Shown here: piece after piece, positions 1 to 5,752 of the stretch
How positions within the stretch are numbered: the stretch's first letter is position 1
Layout: every line of letters begins with the position of its first letter
Source of the DNA: an uncultured Prevotella sp.
GTDB lineage: Bacteria > Bacteroidota > Bacteroidia > Bacteroidales > Bacteroidaceae
Assembly (NCBI GenBank): GCA_900762125.1
Contig: CAAFFL010000184.1
Coordinates: 1 to 9,286 of the forward strand
Direction: 5' to 3'
Length of the DNA: 9,286 nt
Translations under genes and position numbers: made by a program
Notes under the pieces: model-generated
Database searches by the model: none
The model's input: only the letters and a program-made list of their open reading frames with translations
Told to the model about the DNA's origin: nothing

Positions 1-33
1 AAGGCTGCGGGGTTAATAAAATAGCAGAACGGC
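1..33 (+). other. Leader of the MBOAT gene, possible end of an upstream gene
   Basis: All three + frames close before or just inside the first gene: stops lie at 14-16 (TAA), 22-24 (TAG) and 39-41 (TGA, overlapping the MBOAT start). Any of them could be the tail of an upstream gene in the same operon. A stop at 22-24 would leave a 9-nt gap, like the 7-nt gap that follows the MBOAT gene. Too little sequence is present to identify a gene or a promoter here. Confidence 0.3.
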
Positions 34-1542
34 ATGATTGATACATATTTTTATAGCACTCTGCATACAGCATGGCAAAACCTATTGAAGGAATTGTCCT
101 ACGATCCTCATGCGCCGTTGATTTTCAGCAGCGGACTCTTCCTCTTGTTGTTTGTAGTCTTTTCGCTGATCTATTACTTGTTGCGCAACAGAAAGACTCC
201 GCGAATCATCTTTGTGACGCTATTCTCTTACTACTTCTACTATAAGAGCAGCGGCATCTACTTTCTGTTGCTTGCTTTTGTCACGACGTCCGATTATCTC
301 ATAGCTCAAAAAATTGGCCGAGAACGACGACAGTCGATTAAGAAACGGCTTCTGGCATTGAGCCTCTTCATTGACCTTGGCCTGTTAGTGTATTTCAAGT
401 ATACGAACTTCTTTGCAGGAATGATTGCAGATGTCGTTCATGCGAACTTCCAGCCATGGGATATCTTTTTGCCGGTGGGCATTAGCTTCTTCACCTTTCA
501 GAGCCTGAGCTATACCATCGATGTCTATCGGGGGAGAATAAAGCCGTTGCCTCGTCTGCTCGACTATGCTTTCTACGTTTCCTTCTTCCCTCAGCTCGTG
601 GCGGGACCTATTGTCCGTGCAGTTGATTTCGTGCCCCAAATCCACCGCCGGCCCTTCGTCAGCGAGACGATGCTTGCCAGGGGTGTATACCTCATCGTTT
701 GCGGCCTGATGAAAAAGGCCGTCATCAGCGACTATATCAGTCTAAACTTCGTTGACCGGGTCTTTGACAATCCATTGTTATACTCCGGATTAGAAAACCT
801 TCTCGGTCTCTATGGCTACACTTTGCAGATTTATTGTGACTTCTCGGGCTATAGCGACATGGCCATAGGCCTTGCCTTGCTTCTTGGTTTTCACTTCCAA
901 GACAACTTCAACAGCCCTTTCAAGAGCGTCAGCATGACGGAGTTCTGGCGTCGATGGCACATCTCTTTGTCTTCATGGATTAAGGATTACGTCTATATAT
1001 CATTGGGAGGTAACCGTAAGGGGAAGGTGCGAACCTATATCAACCTGCTGACGTCAATGACGCTGTGTGGTCTTTGGCATGGAGCCAGTCTGAACTTCGT
1101 GGCATGGGGCGGCATTCATGGAATATTGCTTGCCGGTCAGAAGTTTCTCAGGACCAACATCCTCCATCACGGCAAACATTACCAGTCGGTTGGGTGGAGA
1201 AAAGTTGCAGCTATGTTCCTCACGTTTCAAGCAGTAGCCTTCACCTTTATGATCTTTCGAATGTCATCCTGGCAAGGCTGCTTGAATATGTTGCAACAAA
1301 TTTTCGGTAACTTTCATGCAGAGTTGCTTCCGCAAGTTGTCAATGCCTACAAATATGTCTTGATGTTCATGTTGGCTGGTTACCTCACCCATTTCCTTCC
1401 TGACCGCTTCGGCACGTGTTTCGTCTGTCTGCTTAAGCGGGGAGGCGCTATTATTGATAGCTTGCTCCTGGTCGTGGTTATCTATATCATCATACAGGTG
1501 AAGAGCAGCAATATCCAGCCATTCATCTATTTTCAGTTTTAA
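34..1542 (+). CDS. MBOAT-family membrane O-acyltransferase (AlgI/DltB type)
   Basis: This is a polytopic inner-membrane acyltransferase. Family members move an acyl group, often acetyl, across the membrane onto an exported polysaccharide or other envelope molecule. The 502-aa protein has many hydrophobic segments (about 29-50, 57-83, 104-122, 143-160, 215-235, 255-285, 335-365, 390-410, 440-455, 473-488) and the length usual for AlgI-like enzymes. Family signatures are visible: YCDFSGYSDMAIG at 267-279, EFWRRWHISLSSW at 303-315 with His309, and LCGLWHGASLNF at 344-355 with His349, the invariant MBOAT histidine. The C-terminus PFIYFQF is also typical. The ATG at 34 precedes a plausible first membrane segment and has no Shine-Dalgarno sequence, as is usual in Bacteroidota. 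The propeller lipoprotein gene starts 7 nt after its stop. The acceptor cannot be read from sequence; no AlgJ/AlgX or SGNH partner is visible, though one could lie upstream. Confidence 0.93.
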   Translation: MIDTYFYSTLHTAWQNLLKELSYDPHAPLIFSSGLFLLLFVVFSLIYYLLRNRKTPRIIFVTLFSYYFYYKSSGIYFLLLAFVTTSDYLIAQKIGRERRQSIKKRLLALSLFIDLGLLVYFKYTNFFAGMIADVVHANFQPWDIFLPVGISFFTFQSLSYTIDVYRGRIKPLPRLLDYAFYVSFFPQLVAGPIVRAVDFVPQIHRRPFVSETMLARGVYLIVCGLMKKAVISDYISLNFVDRVFDNPLLYSGLENLLGLYGYTLQIYCDFSGYSDMAIGLALLLGFHFQDNFNSPFKSVSMTEFWRRWHISLSSWIKDYVYISLGGNRKGKVRTYINLLTSMTLCGLWHGASLNFVAWGGIHGILLAGQKFLRTNILHHGKHYQSVGWRKVAAMFLTFQAVAFTFMIFRMSSWQGCLNMLQQIFGNFHAELLPQVVNAYKYVLMFMLAGYLTHFLPDRFGTCFVCLLKRGGAIIDSLLLVVVIYIIIQVKSSNIQPFIYFQF

Positions 1543-1549
1543 CAGCGCC

Positions 1550-3052
1550 ATGATAAAAATTGGTTATACAGCAATCTTAGCGCTATCAGTCTTGTTGTTG
1601 CCTAACGCTTGCTCCAAATCGCATCAGCAGGAACAGAAGGCCCCAACAAAGCGAGTTATTGTCAAGAAGACATTCGTAACGCTTCCGGACACGGCCTATC
1701 CTTCTGTGCAGTCGGTTCGGTGGTCTGTGGATTTGGCAGACAGCTTGCCACAAGACATCAATGGCTACACTAATTACTACAATGGTAAAGATGTACTGAC
1801 CTTCCGTAAGACTTTGCTGCGTGATGCCGATTTCCATGGCACTGTCTCTGGCTCACCGGATACCATTGAGGTGGCATGGCGCTTTGATACCGAATATAAT
1901 AAAGAGAAAACAAAATATGGCATCTGGGGTGGCGGCTCCGGGTGGACGGGACAGCCTCTCTACCTCAGCAAGATCAACGAGATAGTAGTTGGCTCGCTTG
2001 CCGGAAAAGTATATTTCATCGACTTCGCTACGGGTAAAGCCTCACGTGACCCACTGGATGCAACGAATACTATCAAAGGTACCGTATCGAAGGATCCTGT
2101 GCTGAATAATCTCTATGTAGGGCAGGGCGTTCCCAACCACCAGCCTTTTGGCAACATGGTGTTCGATCTCAATAAGCATCAGCTTACATGCTTTAATGGC
2201 CGGGATCCGAAGGCGCTGCGCGGCTGGAACGCTTGGGATTCTTCGCCCGTGGTTGTGGGTGGTTACCTCTTCTGGCCTGGAGAGAACGGTAGTGTTTACA
2301 AATACAGGCGTACTCAAGGGAAAATTACGCCTGCGGCTGTGCTGCGCTACACCGTTAACGGCTGCGCTCCAGGTATAGAAAACAGTCTGTGTGTGTATGC
2401 CAACTATGGATTCTTTGGGGACAACCATGGTAACATCCTCTGCATCAATCTCAACAACATGCACCCCATTTGGTATTATGACAATTCTGACGATATCGAT
2501 GCCACCATTGCCTGCGAACCGCAAAAGGGTGTGCCTTATATCTATGTGGCAAGTGAAGTTGACAAGCAAGGTATGACTGGTGTCGCACATCTGGCAAAGC
2601 TTAATGGGCTAAACGGGAAATGCGTATGGAAACGTGACTTCCCTTGCAAGCGGCTGACCATAGGCAGTAAGACATTAGATGGCGGCTTCTATGCAACGCC
2701 ATTGTTAGGAAAAGGCGATTGTAAGGATATGCTCTTTGCCAACATTTGCCGAAATGGCGACTGGGGCGGACAGATGCTTGCCATTAGCAAAAGAGATGGC
2801 ACGGTCAGCCACACCACACAGCTCAACCAGTTTGCATGGTCATCACCAGTGGCCTTCTACAATGAGCATCATCAGATGTATATCTTAACAGGTGATTCTG
2901 GAGGATACATTTATTTGATAAAGGGCAAGACGGGAGAGATCATCTACAAAAAGCGAATCGCCTACAACTTCGAGTCTTCTCCCGTCGTCATTGGTAATAC
3001 TGCCGTAGTGGGCTCTCGTCAAAATGGAATATTCAAGTTGGTTGTTAAATAA
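1550..3052 (+). CDS. Lipoprotein with PQQ-like (BamB-type) beta-propeller
   Basis: A predicted secreted lipoprotein of 500 aa. The N-terminus has Lys3, a hydrophobic core to about residue 18, and a lipobox-like LPNAC with lipidated Cys21. A polar linker follows (about 22-45). The rest shows recurring beta-propeller blade patterns: GQPLYL at 134 leading to GKVYFIDFATGK at 152-163, SSPVVVGGYLFW at 231, NYGFFGDNHGNILCINL at 285-301, YATPLL at 381, SSPVAF at 431 leading to YIYLIKGKTGEIIYKK, and SSPVV at 476. These resemble PQQ-like/BamB repeats. No quinoprotein dehydrogenase active site is evident, so a scaffold or binding role is likelier than an enzyme. The gene lies between the MBOAT and esterase genes, so it may serve envelope glycan assembly or modification; this is inference. 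BamB itself is shorter (about 390 aa) and has a different context, so I do not use that name. After Cys21 comes SKSHQQEQ, not clearly a Bacteroidota surface-export signal, so the side of the outer membrane is uncertain. Confidence 0.85.
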   Translation: MIKIGYTAILALSVLLLPNACSKSHQQEQKAPTKRVIVKKTFVTLPDTAYPSVQSVRWSVDLADSLPQDINGYTNYYNGKDVLTFRKTLLRDADFHGTVSGSPDTIEVAWRFDTEYNKEKTKYGIWGGGSGWTGQPLYLSKINEIVVGSLAGKVYFIDFATGKASRDPLDATNTIKGTVSKDPVLNNLYVGQGVPNHQPFGNMVFDLNKHQLTCFNGRDPKALRGWNAWDSSPVVVGGYLFWPGENGSVYKYRRTQGKITPAAVLRYTVNGCAPGIENSLCVYANYGFFGDNHGNILCINLNNMHPIWYYDNSDDIDATIACEPQKGVPYIYVASEVDKQGMTGVAHLAKLNGLNGKCVWKRDFPCKRLTIGSKTLDGGFYATPLLGKGDCKDMLFANICRNGDWGGQMLAISKRDGTVSHTTQLNQFAWSSPVAFYNEHHQMYILTGDSGGYIYLIKGKTGEIIYKKRIAYNFESSPVVIGNTAVVGSRQNGIFKLVVK

Positions 3053-3109
3053 GTCTATTATTCTGGCAACGTTTACAAGAAAGCATCTTATGGCACGTTA
3101 TTAATAAAT

Positions 3110-3919
3110 ATGAAGCATATCCTTCTCCTCATACTAATCATTATTTGTCCAACAGTAGTGATGGCTCAGCATGTTGAACCAGGAACATTCGACGCAAAGC
3201 GTAATATTGCTGGTACATATAACTTTTGGCTTTACACTCCCGCTGAGTATAAGACCGACAAGCATCCTTTGCCAGTGATTATCTTCCTGCATGGAGCGAG
3301 CCTCTGTGGCAACAATCTGGCGCGTGTGCGCCGCTATGGACCATTGGATGCCATAGAGAAGGGAAAAATTATAAATACTTTTGTGCTGGCACCCCAAAAC
3401 CCAGGTGGAGCGTGGAACCCAAAGAAAGTTCTCGCCATGTTGGAATGGGTGGAGAAGAACTATGCTGTTGACACCACGCGTGTCTATGTTTTTGGCATGA
3501 GCCTTGGCGGCTACGGCACTCTCGACTTCACAGCGACCTACCCGGAGAAAGTGGCGGCGGCGATGGCCTTATGTGGCGGTGCATCAAAAAGTGATCTGTC
3601 TGGCCTCGGGAAGGTTCCTCTATGGATTATGCATGGCACAGCAGATCGTGCGGTAAGCATCCAACAGTCGAAACGAGTTGTGAGCTATCTACAGGGCCAC
3701 CATTTGGATAGTCTGCTACGATATGATTGGGGCAAAGGCTACAACCATGCTATCTATGCCCGCTTCTTTTATCTACAAAAGGTGTACGATTGGTTGGTTG
3801 CCCACTCTACAAAGGACAATCCTCGAGAGGTAGACCGCAACTTCTCCATAACAGATAGCGATATTCGCAGTACCTATCAGGACCTAAAGCGTTTACCGCA
3901 CATGTTTGACAATGATTGA
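3110..3919 (+). CDS. Secreted alpha/beta-hydrolase esterase (predicted peptidase/carboxylesterase type)
   Basis: A 269-aa exported serine hydrolase. The signal peptide covers about residues 1-19, with likely cleavage at VMA|Q. The fold is read from FLHG at 59-62 (oxyanion loop), nucleophile elbow GMSLGGYG at 129-136 with Ser131, acid loop HGTADRAV at 175-182 with Asp179, and YNHAIY at 211-216 with His213. This is a complete Ser-Asp-His triad in the right order and spacing. Layout and length match the carboxylesterase/'predicted peptidase' group (COG4099-like), which includes feruloyl and acetyl esterases. It starts 57 nt after the lipoprotein gene; I see no TAnnTTTG promoter in that gap, so co-transcription is likely. 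Beside an O-acyltransferase, it could hydrolyse acyl esters on the same periplasmic or surface molecule; the substrate is not determined. A tail of about 40 residues (from 232) follows the hydrolase core. The start is set by the signal peptide and the AT-rich leader just upstream. Confidence 0.9.
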   Translation: MKHILLLILIIICPTVVMAQHVEPGTFDAKRNIAGTYNFWLYTPAEYKTDKHPLPVIIFLHGASLCGNNLARVRRYGPLDAIEKGKIINTFVLAPQNPGGAWNPKKVLAMLEWVEKNYAVDTTRVYVFGMSLGGYGTLDFTATYPEKVAAAMALCGGASKSDLSGLGKVPLWIMHGTADRAVSIQQSKRVVSYLQGHHLDSLLRYDWGKGYNHAIYARFFYLQKVYDWLVAHSTKDNPREVDRNFSITDSDIRSTYQDLKRLPHMFDND

Positions 3920-3954
3920 CCCAACTCTGCATGATCAAACATCCTCCATAGATA

Positions 3955-3991
3955 AAAATTGCCGATGACAACCATAGTCACCGGCAATTTT
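3955..3991. terminator. Bidirectional intrinsic terminator
   Basis: Two 15-nt arms (3955-3969 and 3977-3991) pair with a single A/C mismatch around a 7-nt loop AACCATA. The arms carry a GC-rich core (TTGCCG / CGGCAA) and end in A and T runs, so either strand reads as hairpin plus U-tract. It lies 35 nt after the esterase stop on the + strand. It also lies 21 nt beyond the stop of a possible small - strand ORF, so it can stop transcription from both operons. Confidence 0.8.
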
Positions 3992-4012
3992 CATTAGTTC
4001 ATGGTGCAGTGT

Positions 4013-4219
4013 TCATAATCCACGCCCTCTGCTTCTTCGCTCTTCCGGCCACTCCGGATTCTTCCAGATGTGGCGGAGCTCGAGGTCAAGTCGGGTCATC
4101 TGCTCTTTCATGAGGGAGGTGAGACACTTGATGGCTATCTCCTGCGCTGCTATCTGGTGGTGGCCGATGACCAAAAGAAAAAACAGGTTGCTAAAGTTGT
4201 GAGATTGATGGAAATGCAC
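4013..4219 (-). CDS. Doubtful small ORF, unknown
   Basis: A possible 68-aa ORF beginning with GTG, or 32 aa from the ATG at 4109-4111. I do not recognise it. The C-terminal half is charged and amphipathic, with LDLELRHIWKNPEWPEE followed by an Arg-rich end, and looks more protein-like than chance. The stop lies 21 nt before a hairpin that also terminates - strand transcription. Against it: no start signal, no - strand promoter seen, and a + strand ORF (4070-4291) of similar quality covers most of it. It could be a decayed gene end or pure chance. Confidence 0.2.
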   Translation of the reverse strand: MHFHQSHNFSNLFFLLVIGHHQIAAQEIAIKCLTSLMKEQMTRLDLELRHIWKNPEWPEERRSRGRGL

Positions 4220-4227
4220 TATCTTTG
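4197..4227 (+). promoter_or_regulatory. Bacteroidota-type promoter
   Basis: TTG at 4197-4199 and TATCTTTG at 4220-4227 are separated by 20 nt. This matches the Bacteroidota housekeeping sigma consensus (-33 TTG and -7 TAnnTTTG) in both motifs and spacing. Transcription would begin near 4231-4234. No convincing start codon with an open frame follows before the terminator at 4274-4315. Confidence 0.55.
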
Positions 4228-4231
4228 CACC

Positions 4232-4315
4232 ATCAGCAAACTAAAGAAAGGAGAACGAGTCTGGGTACAGGATAATCTCGTAAGTTATTGATATTCAATA
4301 CTTACGAGATTTTTC
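4232..4315 (+). ncRNA. Candidate small RNA (promoter-to-terminator unit)
   Basis: A transcript from the promoter at 4197-4227 would run only about 80 nt before the strong terminator. It would carry an A/G-rich 5' segment including AAGGAG (4247-4252) and end in a long hairpin. No ATG opens a frame inside it, so it is not an obvious leader or peptide gene. It matches no RNA family that I recognise. It could be a free-standing sRNA, the 3' end of a longer RNA, or the remnant of a lost gene's promoter. Confidence 0.3.
4274..4315 (+). terminator. Strong intrinsic terminator
   Basis: The left arm 4274-4291 pairs with the right arm 4295-4311 over 17 bp with one bulged T, closing a TAT loop. The core is CTCGTAAGT / ACTTACGAG. 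A T run (4310-4314, then C and three more T) follows on the + strand. On the - strand no U-tract follows, so it is directional (+). No recognised + strand gene lies just before it, which is why it may end a small RNA. The + strand ORF 4070-4291 has its stop inside the hairpin. Confidence 0.75.
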
Positions 4316-4323
4316 TTTCCTCT

Positions 4324-4355
4324 TTTGAGAACCATTTGAGAACCATTTCAAATGG
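4324..4355. repeat. 11-bp tandem repeat overlapping an inverted repeat
   Basis: TTTGAGAACCA occurs twice in perfect tandem (4324-4334 and 4335-4345) and is followed by TTT. Overlapping this, CCATTTGA (4332-4339) and TCAAATGG (4348-4355) form an 8-bp inverted repeat with an 8-nt spacer. The period of about one helical turn would suit a DNA-binding protein. Equally, it may be a weak hairpin in the 3' untranslated region of the carrier-protein operon, which ends at 4379. Confidence 0.5.
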
Positions 4356-4378
4356 GAATCAGAGGTCCTATTACTTAT

Positions 4379-4609
4379 TTAACGTTCTTTATCTAAAAGT
4401 TTCTGCTGCACAAGGGCCACGAGACTGTCAAGCGAACGGAAGTTTTTCGGGGTTGCATCGGCAGCCTCCAGATCGATGCCATATTCCTGCGACAATGACA
4501 TGAGAATAGCAGTTACGCCCAGCGAGTCCAGTTCTGCAAAAAGGAAGTCTGAGTCAAGGTCTACAAGAGGAAGTAACTCTTCCAAGATGGAACGTATTCT
4601 TTCTTTCAT
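4379..4609 (-). CDS. Acyl carrier protein
   Basis: A 76-aa carrier protein of normal length. LDSLGVTAILMSLSQEYGID (27-46) contains the DSL motif, with Ser29 as the 4'-phosphopantetheine attachment site at the start of recognition helix II. Helix I is about 2-15, and the third and fourth helices are in the segment from about TPKNF to the end. It would hold an acyl or polyene intermediate for the synthases and acyltransferases of this cluster. It differs clearly from a typical primary-metabolism AcpP (the usual acidic helix I and the DSLDTVEL sequence are replaced), and it follows the upstream acyltransferase by only 2 nt, so it is a dedicated, cluster-specific carrier. It is the last gene of the - strand operon. 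The gene has no Shine-Dalgarno sequence; the tight spacing to the preceding stop supports the chosen ATG and suggests translational coupling. Confidence 0.92.
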   Translation of the reverse strand: MKERIRSILEELLPLVDLDSDFLFAELDSLGVTAILMSLSQEYGIDLEAADATPKNFRSLDSLVALVQQKLLDKER

Positions 4610-4611
4610 AA

Positions 4612-5742
4612 TTATAGTGCTGTTTTGTCGATGACGGGGTTGGCGTATATGGACAAGAAGATATCCGTGAGGCGTTCAAGGTCGCAGGTGTCGTAGCGTT
4701 GAAGTTCTGCAAGATGATCATTGAAGTTCTGAAAATCCTGTACGGTGTAATTGTCCTTATACTTTGTCGTTCCAAACAGCAGGTCGTAGGCAATGAAGTT
4801 GTTGGGAAACAGCCGATAGCCGCTGATGATGCGCTGATCCAGCAGATGAGCTACGGAACGATGGTATTCGTTGTTAGTCTGCAGTTCGAAAGCTGACAAC
4901 TCATTCTGCGTCAGTGGTGCTCCGACCTCGAAATGCACGCGCCCCTTGGGCTGTAGCACACCGGTGAGAATACTATTGAGATCTTCGCCTGGTTTCTTAG
5001 TATATTTGGCAAACTGCGACTCATAGAGTTCAAGGGTCTTGAGCACATCGCACGTCTCCCACTCATAGGACACCGATACCGGCACGACATTTAGCTCGGC
5101 GATGGCTCGAATTTTATCAGTGGGCATGCTCATGCAGAACATCTTGATGATGCCCTGATCGGTCCGATCTTGTCCATTCTTTGTGCGGCCGTTGCGCTGA
5201 GCTATCCATGCGGACTGTCCTTTTACAGTGATGCATTGGCGTATGTAGTCAGACAGGTGGTGCGAGCTCTTGTAGAACTCACGAATGCTACCACCAGGCC
5301 GCTCCACCTTAAACATCTTGTTCGACCTGCCGATGTCCACTACCAGTTGGTTCATCATGAGGTTCGCACCAAAGGTGATCTCTGACGTATCCATCCCATA
5401 GTCAGCTAACACGTTTTGCAGCAATGAGGCGTCAAGCATAATGTCGCGGTGATTGCTGACAAACAGATAGGCCTTCCCCTTCTCCAATTGTTCCACGCCA
5501 TGACAGGTGAATGCGGTGATGCTGTCGTGGATGATTTGCTTGTTGACGTGATACATTACACCGAGTTGGAAATCTCTGATGGTCTGGAAACTGCATAGCA
5601 ATTTCCGGACATCATCAATTGGCTTGTCCGGGAAAACGTAGGATGCCAATATCGGCAGTGCTGACGACTCAGCAATACTCTTCATGGCAGCAGGTATCTC
5701 GCTATCGTAATAAGGACGAATGTCGTCGAAAGATTCCATCAT
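4612..5742 (-). CDS. PlsB/PlsC-superfamily glycerolipid acyltransferase
   Basis: A 376-aa acyltransferase that probably transfers an acyl chain from an acyl carrier protein to a glycerol-phosphate-like or lipid acceptor at the inner membrane. Motif I is SNHRDIMLD at 96-104, with His98 as the presumed base. Spacing from His98 to Asp104 is one residue longer than the classical HX4D, although Asp100 is also present. The acceptor segment is around MFKVERPGG (143-151). Motif III is QRNGRTKNG (182-190), where classical enzymes have EGxR, so Asn184 stands at the usual Glu position. Motif IV is VVPVSVSYE (219-227). A C-terminal region of about 150 residues follows. There is no signal peptide or clear membrane segment. 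As I recall, Bacteroidota relatives often read QREGR at motif III, so Asn may be a true variation or a subfamily trait. Start: two ATGs in tandem (5737 and 5740), and I take the first. It lies 10 bp downstream of the MMPL stop and 2 nt upstream of the carrier protein, so all three are co-transcribed. Confidence 0.88.
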   Translation of the reverse strand: MMESFDDIRPYYDSEIPAAMKSIAESSALPILASYVFPDKPIDDVRKLLCSFQTIRDFQLGVMYHVNKQIIHDSITAFTCHGVEQLEKGKAYLFVSNHRDIMLDASLLQNVLADYGMDTSEITFGANLMMNQLVVDIGRSNKMFKVERPGGSIREFYKSSHHLSDYIRQCITVKGQSAWIAQRNGRTKNGQDRTDQGIIKMFCMSMPTDKIRAIAELNVVPVSVSYEWETCDVLKTLELYESQFAKYTKKPGEDLNSILTGVLQPKGRVHFEVGAPLTQNELSAFELQTNNEYHRSVAHLLDQRIISGYRLFPNNFIAYDLLFGTTKYKDNYTVQDFQNFNDHLAELQRYDTCDLERLTDIFLSIYANPVIDKTAL

Positions 5743-5752
5743 ATTTTGCGAA

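Larger units (their letters stand above)
3920..4378. other. Convergent intergenic region
   Basis: This 459-bp stretch separates the ends of two convergent operons. It contains, from left to right, a bidirectional terminator hairpin, two mutually antisense small ORFs of doubtful reality, a + strand promoter, an intrinsic terminator, and a short tandem/inverted repeat. No tRNA, IS end or CRISPR repeat was recognised. The wealth of signals in so short a gap is more than a simple operon junction needs. Confidence 0.75.

Noticed and set aside
2042..2590. 182-aa - strand ORF opposite the propeller lipoprotein
   Set aside because: It lies antisense to a well-supported gene with recognisable beta-propeller repeats. 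Its sequence has no signal peptide or motif.
1550..3052. Calling the propeller lipoprotein BamB or a PQQ-dependent dehydrogenase
   Set aside because: It is longer than BamB, is not near the usual BamB neighbours, and shows no dehydrogenase active-site motifs; only the fold is supported.
3053..3109. Separate promoter for the esterase gene
   Set aside because: No TAnnTTTG with an upstream TTG was found in the 57-nt gap. The AT-rich stretch near 3100 fits an ordinary Bacteroidota translation leader.
4070..4291. 73-aa + strand ORF as a firm gene call
   Set aside because: It overlaps a similar - strand ORF, has no promoter before its start, contains the promoter at 4197-4227 within it, and its stop lies inside a terminator. 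Kept only as part of a finding.
4288..4503. 71-aa + strand ORF starting in the intergenic terminator
   Set aside because: It begins in the terminator hairpin, runs through the repeat and then antisense to the carrier-protein gene; no family features.
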